From assembly GCA_964620345.1 (NCBI GenBank), contig CAZUHK010000002.1:1-60875 (forward strand): a stretch of DNA of 60,875 nucleotides. Direction: 5' to 3'. Both the position numbers and the translations under genes were made by a program. This document shows, piece by piece, positions 14,563 through 23,600 of this stretch. Below the pieces are notes generated by a model. That model saw nothing but the letters and a program-made list of their open reading frames with translations. It did not search any database and was not told the origin of the DNA. This stretch comes from CAZUHK01 sp964620345 (GTDB taxonomy: Bacteria > Planctomycetota > Phycisphaerae > Phycisphaerales > Zrk34). The stretch's first letter is position 1. Every line of letters starts with the position of its first letter.

Positions 14563-17337
14563 ATGAACTACCTCGAAATCAGCACCATCGCGGGGGCGTC
14601 GCTTTTGCTCTGCGCGGCGTTGATCCCGCTGGCCATCCGTGTGGCGCGGCGGGTGGGGATGGTGGATCTGCCGGGCACGCGGCGCCTGCACAGCACCGCG
14701 GTGCCGCGCATCGGCGGCGTGCCGATCGCGGGCGCGGTCTTCACCGTCGCCGCCGCCGCCGTGGTCTGGGCCGACCTGCGGGGCCTGGTTTCCCCCGCGA
14801 TGATGACGAAGCTGGTGACGATCGGCATGGCCGGATCGTTCATCTTCTTCGTCGGTCTGGTCGACGATGTGCGGTCGGTGCCGTCGAAGTTCAAAGCGCT
14901 GGCGCTGTTGACGGCCAGCGCCGCGGTCTGTGGGGCCGGCGTGCGGATCGATGCACTGGTCTGGGACAGCGGCACGATGAGCGTCGACCTGTCCTGGTTG
15001 AGCTGGCCGGTGACGATGTTCTGGATCGGCTCGGTCACCGTGGCCATCGCGTTCATCGACGGCATGGACGGCCTGGCCGCGGGCGTCGTGGCGATCGCCT
15101 CGTCCACGCTCGTCGCCTCCTGCATCGCGGCCGGCGAACCCGTCGCGGCCATCCTGCCCCTGGCGCTCAGCGGGGCGCTGATGGGCTTCGTGCTCTACAA
15201 CGCCAACCCCGCGATGCTGTTCATGGGCGACAGCGGCAGTCTGACCATCGGGTTCCTGGTCGCCTGTGCATCGGTGGCCGCCGCGTCGCAGATCGGTGCG
15301 CCGCGCGGGCTGATCCTGCCGGCCCTGGCGCTGTCGGTGCCGCTGATGGACCTGTTCCTCACCATCTTCCGCCGCCGCTTTGTCCAGCGACAGAGCATCT
15401 TCTCCGCCGAGATGGGCCACATCCATCACAACATGGCGCAACTGGGCCTGTCGCAGACCAAGACCGTCATGATCCTGTGCCTGGTTTCAGTCGCGGCGGT
15501 GGCGATCGGCGAGATCTCCTTCCTGGCCGAGGGCTGGGCGACGCTGGGGGGTCTGTCGCTGCTGATCCCGCTGCTGCTGGGGCTGTTCCACGCGGTCGGT
15601 TCGGTGCGGGTTCGGGGGATGGTCCACGCGGTCAAACGCAAGTGGGCGCTGGACAAGGAGAAGCGCCGCTACGACTCGGCGGCCGACGAGATCAAGCTTC
15701 GCCTGCGATCGGTCATCCGCTTCAGCGACTGGTGGCAGGCGGTGTGCGACTGTGCCGATGCACTGAGTTTCACGTCGGTGACCGTGCCGGTCCACCACCG
15801 CGACGGCCGGACCAGCGAGCTCTGCTGGAAGCCGGCCGACGACCGGTTCGCCGGCTGCGAAACGCTCAACGCCGTGGTGCCGATCCGCGATCGCCGTGAG
15901 GGCCGGCCGTTGCGTGCCTCGGTCCAGGTTGCCGCGACCACGTGCCTGGAGTCCGCCGGTCATCGCCTGGCGCTGTTCTCCCGGCTCATGGCCGACCACA
16001 GCGTTGCCGAACTGCCTGATGAATCCGTCGCCGGCACCACCAACGGCCCCTGGACCCGCGACACCTACCCCGACGTGGATAAAACCATCGTGAGCGACAA
16101 CGGCAAGAAAGAGCGGAAATTCGATCCGGACAATCCCCGCATCGCGGTCGTTCACGACTTCCTCTACGTCTACGGCGGTGCCGAGCGCGTGCTGGAGCAG
16201 ATTCTCGCGGTCTATCCCAACGCCGATGTGTTCAGTCTGTTCGATTTTCTACCCGAAGGCGAACGACAATTCCTGGGCGAGCGGCAGGTGACCACCTCAT
16301 TCCTCCAGAAGCTGCCGTTCGCGCGCAAGCATCACCGCAAGTACCTGCCGCTGATGCCGCTGGCGATCGAGCAGTTGGACCTCAGCGACTACGACCTGGT
16401 GATCTCCAGCTCGTACATGGCGGCCAAGGGCGTGATTACCGGCCCCGATCAGGTGCATGTGTGCTACTGCCATTCACCGGTTCGTTACGCCTGGGATCTG
16501 CAGCACCAGTACCTGGCGCAGAACAAGCTGGGGTTCGGCCCCAAAGCGATGCTGGCCCGGGCGATTCTGCACTACATCCGAAACTGGGACGTGCGCTCGG
16601 CCAACGGCGTCGATCACTTCGTTGCCAATTCGCACTTCGTGGCTCGGCGGATCCGCAAGTTCTACCGGCGCGACGCGGAAGTGATCTATCCGCCGGTCAG
16701 CGTCGAAGACTTCGAGCCGGCCGACCACAAAGGCGACTTCTACGTCTGCCTGTCTCGACTGGTGCCGTACAAGCGCACCGACCTGGTGGTGCAGGCGTTC
16801 AACCGGATGCCGGATCACCGGCTGGTCGTGATCGGCGACGGCCCGGAATACAAGCGGATCAGCGCCCTGGCCGGGCAGAACGTGCGCATGATGGGCCACC
16901 AGCCGTTCGACCAGGTCCGCAAGTACCTGATGATGGCCAAGGCGACGATCTTCGCCGCCGAGGAGGATTTCGGGATCGTGCCCGTCGAGTCGATGGCGTG
17001 CGGCACCCCGGTGCTGGCCTACGGCAAGGGCGGCGCCACCGAGACCATCGTCGAAGGCAAGACCGGCATGTTCTTCGACGACCAGACGCCGTTTGCGCTG
17101 ATGAGCGTCGTGGAACGGTTCGAGCGGCAGGCCGGGCAGTTCGATCCGGCGGACCTGCGGGCGCATGCGATGAAGTTCGAAGCGCGCCGATTCCGCGAGG
17201 AGCTCGAACGATCCGTCCAGACGATCTGGCGCGCCCACGTGGCCCGGACCCGTAGCGGGCACGACCCGGCCAGCCCGCCGCCGCCGAGCGCTTCAGCCGA
17301 CCCGCCGATCACCGCGGCGTTGGGCGCGCGGCAATGA
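14563..17337 (+). CDS. Fusion: WecA-type phosphoglycosyltransferase + GT4 glycosyltransferase
   Basis: 924 residues in one frame. The first ~340 are a multi-membrane-spanning enzyme of the WecA/TagO/MraY family, which loads a sugar-1-phosphate onto undecaprenyl phosphate: DLPGTRRLHSTAVPRIGG at about 35-52, GLVDD near 101, FIDGMDGLAAG near 164, GDSGSLTIG near 221 and the cytosolic HIHHN near 286. A linker of about 180 residues of unrecognised fold follows. Residues about 527-890 are a GT-B glycosyltransferase of family 4 (IAVVHDFLYVYGGAERVLEQ, then EEDFGIVPVESMACGTPVLA near 801). Start at ATG 14563 has GAGG upstream; an upstream in-frame TTG is less likely. The fusion would let priming and the next sugar addition happen on one membrane-bound protein. 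Confidence 0.9.
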   Translation: MNYLEISTIAGASLLLCAALIPLAIRVARRVGMVDLPGTRRLHSTAVPRIGGVPIAGAVFTVAAAAVVWADLRGLVSPAMMTKLVTIGMAGSFIFFVGLVDDVRSVPSKFKALALLTASAAVCGAGVRIDALVWDSGTMSVDLSWLSWPVTMFWIGSVTVAIAFIDGMDGLAAGVVAIASSTLVASCIAAGEPVAAILPLALSGALMGFVLYNANPAMLFMGDSGSLTIGFLVACASVAAASQIGAPRGLILPALALSVPLMDLFLTIFRRRFVQRQSIFSAEMGHIHHNMAQLGLSQTKTVMILCLVSVAAVAIGEISFLAEGWATLGGLSLLIPLLLGLFHAVGSVRVRGMVHAVKRKWALDKEKRRYDSAADEIKLRLRSVIRFSDWWQAVCDCADALSFTSVTVPVHHRDGRTSELCWKPADDRFAGCETLNAVVPIRDRREGRPLRASVQVAATTCLESAGHRLALFSRLMADHSVAELPDESVAGTTNGPWTRDTYPDVDKTIVSDNGKKERKFDPDNPRIAVVHDFLYVYGGAERVLEQILAVYPNADVFSLFDFLPEGERQFLGERQVTTSFLQKLPFARKHHRKYLPLMPLAIEQLDLSDYDLVISSSYMAAKGVITGPDQVHVCYCHSPVRYAWDLQHQYLAQNKLGFGPKAMLARAILHYIRNWDVRSANGVDHFVANSHFVARRIRKFYRRDAEVIYPPVSVEDFEPADHKGDFYVCLSRLVPYKRTDLVVQAFNRMPDHRLVVIGDGPEYKRISALAGQNVRMMGHQPFDQVRKYLMMAKATIFAAEEDFGIVPVESMACGTPVLAYGKGGATETIVEGKTGMFFDDQTPFALMSVVERFERQAGQFDPADLRAHAMKFEARRFREELERSVQTIWRAHVARTRSGHDPASPPPPSASADPPITAALGARQ

Positions 17338-17419
17338 TCCAGACCCACCATCGAGCCGGGTGTCAGAGGGGGCTTTTGCTCAGGCCGGGCCGCGCGGCAG
17401 AATCAAAGGGGAAGCTGTC

Positions 17420-18199
17420 ATGAGAATCCGCATCGCCATCGTAGAAGATCAGCACCTGTTCCGACAGGCATTGGCTCACCGATTGAGCGGAGAGCCGGGC
17501 TGCGAGATCGTCGGAGAGTTGGAAGACGGTCGCGAAGCATTGGAGCACGCTCGCAAGCATCGGCCGGACGTGATGCTGATGGACCTGGTCATGCCCGGGC
17601 TCAGCGGCCTGGACGTGATCCGCAAGATCGTTCGTCAAGGCCTTGCCACGCATTGCCTGGCGGTTTCCAGTTGCCTGGAGAGCCGCACGGTGATTGAAGC
17701 CATGGAGGCCGGCGCTCGGGGCTACGTGACCAAGAACGTGGTTTGTGAGCAGTTGATTGAGGCGATCCGCGCGGTCATGGCCGGCCAGAAGTGGCTCAGC
17801 CCCGCGGTCACCGATACGTTCGTCCAGCGTTACTGGACCGACAAAGAGCAGACGGGCAACGCCGGCGCCAACGGCAAGGCCAAGGCCCGCCCCTCACGCA
17901 ACGGCAACGGCAACGGCAAAGGCAAAGGTGATGGCAGTGGCAATGGGAACGGCGAGGGCAACGGCAACGGCGGCAGTCGTTCCAGGCGGGCGGTCAGCGA
18001 ACTGACCCCGCGCGAGCGCGAGGTGCTGCAATTGCTGGCCGACGGTCGGGCGAACAAGCAGATCGCCGCGGACCTGAGCTTGAGCGTCAAGACGATCGAC
18101 AGCCACCGCGCGGCGCTGATGAAGAAGCTGCAACTGCACAGCGTGGCCCATCTGACCAAGTACGCCCTCCGCGAGGGCATGACAACCCTGGACTTCTGA
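17420..18199 (+). CDS. NarL/FixJ-type response regulator with Asn-Gly linker
   Basis: 259 residues. Receiver domain 3-125 (IVEDQHLFRQAL, phospho-acceptor Asp in VMLMDLVMPGLSG, Lys in YVTKNVV). A linker at about 145-188 is dominated by NG/KG/DG dipeptides. A LuxR-type HTH follows at about 195-250 (LTPREREVLQLLADGRANKQ, then LSLSVKTIDSHRAALMKKL). It is a paralogue of the regulator at 13157. The start at 17420 is set by GGGG about eight bases upstream and by the receiver domain beginning at once; an upstream in-frame GTG would add 20 residues unlike the family. It lies between the priming enzyme and the BY-kinase genes, so it is probably locus-specific. Confidence 0.88.
   Translation: MRIRIAIVEDQHLFRQALAHRLSGEPGCEIVGELEDGREALEHARKHRPDVMLMDLVMPGLSGLDVIRKIVRQGLATHCLAVSSCLESRTVIEAMEAGARGYVTKNVVCEQLIEAIRAVMAGQKWLSPAVTDTFVQRYWTDKEQTGNAGANGKAKARPSRNGNGNGKGKGDGSGNGNGEGNGNGGSRSRRAVSELTPREREVLQLLADGRANKQIAADLSLSVKTIDSHRAALMKKLQLHSVAHLTKYALREGMTTLDF
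17900..17971 (+). repeat. Imperfect hexanucleotide repeat coding for (Asn-Gly)n
   Basis: About a dozen AACGGC-like hexamers (AACGGC, AAAGGC, GATGGC, AATGGG) within the response regulator gene, coding for the flexible linker between its receiver and DNA-binding domains. Confidence 0.8.
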
Positions 18200-18254
18200 T
18201 CGATCTGTGCGGGAGCCATCGGTCCGCAAGACGACCTCACGTTGGGAGCAATCG

Positions 18255-20573
18255 ATGAACGATTCAAGACTACATGAAATCGATGCGCTGGATGATCCGG
18301 CAACCGAAGGTGGCTCAGACTTCAACATCCTGCGGTGGTTCCACTGCCTGCTGCGGGGCCGCTACCAGTGGGCGCTGCTGCTGGCGTTGATCCTCGGCGG
18401 CGCCGGGGGCTATTACCTGCACCAGCGCGTCGAGCCGATCTACGAATCTCGCGGGACCATTCGTATCCGCTCCCACACGCCCAAGCTGCTCTACGGCAAC
18501 GAGGCCTCGGGCGAGATGCCCAACTTCGGCATTTTCATGGACGAGCAGGTCCGCACGCTCCGCAGCGACCGCGTCACGGCCATGGCCATGGAAAGCGAGG
18601 CGTGGCGCGCCCTGGGTCGGTCGTTCACCCCCGAGGCCCAGGTTCAGTTCCAGAAGAGCTTGAACATCTGGCACTCGAATGAACTGATCGGCATCACCTA
18701 CCAGGACAAGCAGCGGCACGTGACCGAAGTCGCCACCAAGGCGGTCATCGAGGCCTACCAGCGCCTGTTCCAGGAGACCGACCCGACCCAGGACCGGATG
18801 CGCATGCAGATCCTCGACGAGAGTCGCCGATCGCTGGCCAACCAGCTCAACAGCATCAACAACCAGATCGCCAGCTTCGGCGACGCGTTCGGCCCCGACG
18901 GCGTGAAGTTCCGCTATCAGCAGTCGGTCAATCGCCTGCGTGACCTCGAAGAGGCGATCCGCACGACCGAGATCGAGATGCAGATCGCCAAATCCCGCAT
19001 GGACGAAGACCCGCAGATGCCGACCATGGACGAGTTGCGCGAACGCCGGCCGGCGCTCAACGCTCTGTTCAACGAGCTGGAGAATCGCGAGCTTCGCCTT
19101 GTGGCGATGAAGCGTGAGTTTGGTGAAGACCACTCGGCCATCCAGGCGATCCAGGAACGGATCGATCACGTGCAGGGCCAGATCGACGACGCCCTGGCGA
19201 CAATCAATCTCAAGCAGTATCGCGACGCCTGGCTGAGGCAATGGCGGGAGCGGATGACGACGCTCGAGGCGCAGAAAGCGGACCTGGCATCGCGACTGGA
19301 AGAAGGCAAACGCGAGCTCAAGCGGGTGTCGGAGGAGAACAACCGTTTGCAGCGGCTGGAACTGGAAGCCGACCAGGTTGAATCGAAGCTTGCGGAGGTC
19401 CGCAATCGTATTGAGCAGTTGAACTTCGAGAGCCGGATGGGCGAGCGTCTGGTCGTCTACGAGTACGGGCGGGCGAGCGATCGGCCCATCAACGCCGATG
19501 AGCCGTGGAAGATGGCGATGATGGGCTCGGCCGCCGGCGGCAGCGTCGGCTTGGCGATCGTCATGCTCGTGGGCCTGGCCAACCCGAAGCTGCGCCGCTC
19601 GGACGACCTGTCGGTCACGCGCGGCGCGCCCAAGGTGCTGGGCATGCTGCCCCACCTGCCCGATCAACTCAGCGATCCCGAGGAGGCCTACTTCGCCGGC
19701 CAGTGCGTCCACCAGATTCGAATGTTCCTCCAGCTCGAAGGTGGCGATCAGGCGGCGCAGAGCTTCGTGATCACCGGCCCCGAGTCGGGCGCGGGCAAGA
19801 CCAGTCTGACGATGGCGCTTGCGTTTTCCTACGCCGCGGCCGGCGCCAAGACGCTCGCGGTCGACTTCGACATGATCGGCGCCGGCCTGACGGCGCGTCT
19901 CGGCTTCGGCCGGTACAAGCGGCTTGGCCGACTGCTCCAGGAAGAGGGCCTGGTCAACGCCGATGTCATCGAAGAGGTCGCCGGCGACCCGACGGTCGAT
20001 GGCCTGCTGGGCGAAAAGCTGGTCGCACGCGGCCTGATCGAGCCCGAAGATATCGAGCGCGTCCTCCAGCTTCAGCAGCAGAGCCGCGTGGGCCTGCTCG
20101 ACGTGCTGGCCGGTCAGCCGCTGGACCACTGCGTGCTCGACCTGCCCACGGAGAATCTGAGTCTGTTGTCGGTGGGCAACGCCACGGCCGAGCACATCAG
20201 TCGGGTCGGCCGATCGGCGGTCAAGCGGTTCCTCAAGAGCGTCGGCGAGCAATACGAGGTCGTGCTGATCGACACCGGCCCGGTGCCCGGCAGCGTGGAA
20301 GCTTCGCTCGTCGCCGCTGAGGCCGACCGCGTCGTTCTCGCCGTCTCCCGCGGCGATGAGATGCGACGCCTGAGCGGTTGTCAGGAGTTTCTCCGTTCGA
20401 TCGGGGCCCGAATCGCCGGCGTCGTGTTCAACCGCGCCGAGCGACAAGATATGTACCGCTCGCGTTACTCGCTTTCCAGCAGCATTCGATCGCAGTCGAT
20501 CGCCCGACAGGCCGACGAGGATCATCCGCGTCGCCTCGGGCCCGTCGCCGGGGCGAGCTCCGGCAACCTTTGA
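18255..20573 (+). CDS. Wzc-type polysaccharide co-polymerase / BY-kinase with MshEN-like insertion
   Basis: 772 residues. N-terminal Wzz-like co-polymerase domain: transmembrane helix near 38-54, a long periplasmic coiled coil to about 415 and a second helix near 418-440. The cytoplasmic BY-kinase follows: Walker A ITGPESGAGKTSLTMALA near 515, Walker A' TLAVDFDMIGAG near 532, Walker B VVLIDTGP near 674. Between A' and the conserved LLDVLAGQ element an extra ~55 residues (556-610) carry two copies of an RLGxxLxxxGLxxxxxIxxV-like motif, as in MshEN/T2SSE_N c-di-GMP receptors. The C-terminus has only two tyrosines (MYRSRYSLSS), far fewer than the usual Tyr cluster, so autophosphorylation may be reduced or absent. 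GGGAG precedes the chosen ATG. Confidence 0.88.
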   Translation: MNDSRLHEIDALDDPATEGGSDFNILRWFHCLLRGRYQWALLLALILGGAGGYYLHQRVEPIYESRGTIRIRSHTPKLLYGNEASGEMPNFGIFMDEQVRTLRSDRVTAMAMESEAWRALGRSFTPEAQVQFQKSLNIWHSNELIGITYQDKQRHVTEVATKAVIEAYQRLFQETDPTQDRMRMQILDESRRSLANQLNSINNQIASFGDAFGPDGVKFRYQQSVNRLRDLEEAIRTTEIEMQIAKSRMDEDPQMPTMDELRERRPALNALFNELENRELRLVAMKREFGEDHSAIQAIQERIDHVQGQIDDALATINLKQYRDAWLRQWRERMTTLEAQKADLASRLEEGKRELKRVSEENNRLQRLELEADQVESKLAEVRNRIEQLNFESRMGERLVVYEYGRASDRPINADEPWKMAMMGSAAGGSVGLAIVMLVGLANPKLRRSDDLSVTRGAPKVLGMLPHLPDQLSDPEEAYFAGQCVHQIRMFLQLEGGDQAAQSFVITGPESGAGKTSLTMALAFSYAAAGAKTLAVDFDMIGAGLTARLGFGRYKRLGRLLQEEGLVNADVIEEVAGDPTVDGLLGEKLVARGLIEPEDIERVLQLQQQSRVGLLDVLAGQPLDHCVLDLPTENLSLLSVGNATAEHISRVGRSAVKRFLKSVGEQYEVVLIDTGPVPGSVEASLVAAEADRVVLAVSRGDEMRRLSGCQEFLRSIGARIAGVVFNRAERQDMYRSRYSLSSSIRSQSIARQADEDHPRRLGPVAGASSGNL

Positions 20574-20651
20574 TGACCGGTCGCCGACGCGCCGCGCCCC
20601 CGCTACCCTGCACGGGCCGTTAACCCCTCAGATTCAGGAACACGCAAACCA

Positions 20652-23600
20652 ATGGTCAGCACACCAGCTCAGGAAAACGTGAAGCGACGCCGCCTGCTTC
20701 TTGTCTCGGTCGTCGTGTTGTTGATCGTGCTGATTGGCGGCGGTCTGTACCTGATGCAACTCAAGCGCCAGTCGAGCCACATCGACACGCTCAAGCCGCG
20801 CGGGCTGGCCGAGGTCGAAGCCGGCGACTACGCCCAGGCCGTTCGCCTGCTCAGCGGTTACCTGTCCAAGCATCCCACGGACGTGCAGGCCCTGCGGGCC
20901 TTTGCCGAAGCTCAGGAGAATATGTACGAGCGCGGCGGCGGGCACATCAAGAAGGCCGTCGATGTGCGCCGCCGCATCCTTGAACTCGACCCCGACGACC
21001 AGGCCACCCGCCGCAAGCTGATGGAGCAGTACGTGAAGATCGGTTTCGCCGTCGAAGCCATCGAGCAGGCGGACTGGCTGATCGCGCAAAGTCCCGACGA
21101 CGCTCAGGCCCTGCGTGCCAAGGTCCAGGCGCTGGCGATCAAGGGCGATCATGCCCAGGCGCTCACAATCGCCGACCATTACACCCGTCTGCGACCGGGC
21201 GACGTGCAGATTCACATGCTCGCGGTACGGGTGATGCATGCCGGGGGCGCACGGGAGCAGGAGCTTCTTGAGCACATCGCGGACGCCCGCTTCAGTGAGG
21301 CGGCCGACGACGAGGAAATCGCGCTTCAGCGGCAGGTTCTCGAGCGCATCGGGGCGTGGGACTGGAACCGGTCACCTCAGATGCGCCAGGAACTGGGCGG
21401 TATGGCCAGCCGACACAGCCAGCCCGATGCGTTCATGTCGGTCCTGGGGTTCGGCTATCAGCTTCTTGGCGATCTGAACCGCGCCCGCGAGTCGATGAAG
21501 CTCGCGGCCGAGCAGGCGCCCGACGACGCCGAACAGGTCGAACGCCTTGCGACGCTGATGGACCGGCTGGGGCTGTTCAATGAAGCCACCGCACTGCTGA
21601 GCAGCGCCCAGCAGAGCATCGAAGACCCTCAGGTCGAGCGGCTCTACGTCGGACGGCTCTGGGAGCGGGGCGAGATTCAGAAACTGCTCCAGCGCGCTCA
21701 GGGCCTGGACGTCAGCGATCCGCGGCTGGAGACCGAGACGCTGGGCATCTACGGCCTGGCGCTGGTCAGCGCCGGTCAGGCCGAGCGGGCCAAGCCCTTC
21801 ATCGAGCAGTTGCGCGGCCGCGGCGGCGATCGGCTTGCGGCCAGTTGGGCCTCCATCCTGCGTGCGATGGCGGACAAACAGACCAAGCCCAAGCAGATGG
21901 AAGACCTGACCGCCACCGCGCTGGTCCACCATCCCCAGTCGCCTTACTTCCACTTCTTCCACGGCCAGGCGCTGGCCGCACAGGGCAAGACCGAAGAGGC
22001 GCTGCAGGCCTGGCAGATGGCCGGACAACTGGCGCCGGCCTGGGATCAGCCGCTGACCCGAATGACCCAGGCGTTCCTGAGCACCGACCGCAGCGCGATG
22101 GCGGTGAGCGTGGCCCGCGCGACGCTGCTGCGATCCCCGGACAATCTCGAGGCGAACCTCCTGCTGCTGCGCGGCCTGACGCGGAAACTCGGCGATCTGT
22201 CCGATGAGCAGGTCCAGGCGATGGCGCCGCAGGTCGAGCGCTTCGCCCAGCAGCTTCCCGAGCAGACTCGCCACCTGGTGCTTCCGGCCCACGCGGCGAT
22301 GCAGGGCCGCATCGGCAACACCGACGCCGCCCGCCAGGCCATCGAGCAGGCGCTGGCGTCGGCTTCGCCGATCGACGGCTCGATGCTGATTCAGTTGGCC
22401 GGCATCAGTGAGCAGTACGACCTGGGCCTGACCGACCGGTGCTTTGACGTCTATCGCCAGGCGTGGGGGCAGACGCCGCAGTTGGCGCTGGCGACCGCCG
22501 GCCTCGAAGCCACCCGGCACGGTGCCGACAAGGCGATCGAGACATTCGACCACGCCATGCGGCAAGCCGGGCCGACCGACGAACCGAAGACCCGGGCTTG
22601 GCGACTTGCGCGGGCACAACTGATCGAGCGGATCGACGGCGGGCAGGCGAGGCGGGTGTGGCAGAAGTTGATCGAAGACTATCCCGACGACCTGGAGGTG
22701 CTGGCCACCGCCGCGCGTTCGCAGCACCTGTGGACGGATCCGCAGACGGCCCGCGCGCTCGTCCAGGCCCTGCGCGATGTCGTCGGTGAGCACAGTCTGC
22801 TCTATCGCCAGTCGAAGGCAGCGGGATTTGTGAACGACCCGGAGGCGACGCAGCGCGAGCTGGCCGAGGCCACGTCATTGCTGCTGGACGTGACCCGGGA
22901 CGCGCCTTACCAGATCGAGCCGCACCTGTTGCTGGCCCGTTGCTTCCTTCGCCTGGGCAACCAGCCGCGGGCGCTGGAACTGCTCAACGAAGCACAGGGC
23001 CTGGCGCCCCGATCGATCGAAATCGCCCTGCAGCGGGCTTACCTCCTGCAACAAACCAACGAGCACGATCAGGCCAAGCGGCTCATGCGGGACATCGAAC
23101 AGATGCCCGGCATCACGACCCACCACCGCTTGCAGCTTGCCACGCTCATGCTCCAGCAAGACCAGGCGCCGGCCGCGGAGAAGCTGCTGCGGGACATCGT
23201 CGAGCAAGCTCCCGATGAGCAGGAGCCCAAGCTGCGCCTGGCCCTGCTGCTGTGGGACAACAATCAGCCCGACCAGGCACGCGAACTGTTCGAGCAACTG
23301 CTCGAGCGGCCCAACGGACGAATCCTCGCCGCGGCCGTCAGCTTCTATCAGGCCCAGGGCGACCAGCAGGCCATGGAACGTCTGACGCCTCAACTGGACA
23401 ACCATCAGGACATCAGCCCGGCGGATCGAACGGCCCTTCAGGTTCGCCTGGCGATGCATCAAGGCCAGGTCGACCGGGCCCTGGCGCTGCTCGAACAATT
23501 GGCCGAGTCCGGTCAGGCCTCGGCCCAGAACTGGCGGCAACTGATCGCCATCCAGATCCAGCGCGACCAGGTCGATGCCGCCTTGGCCGCGGCCCACAAG

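Noticed and set aside
14563..17337. Two separate genes joined by an assembly error
   Set aside because: No gap, repeat or composition break lies at the junction, and the linker is continuous coding sequence. I keep it as a true fusion, subject to read checks.
18315..20525. 736-codon open frame on the minus strand opposite the BY-kinase gene
   Set aside because: It is a shadow of the GC-rich plus-strand gene; the translation is His/Arg/Leu-rich with no domain, while the plus strand has clear kinase motifs.
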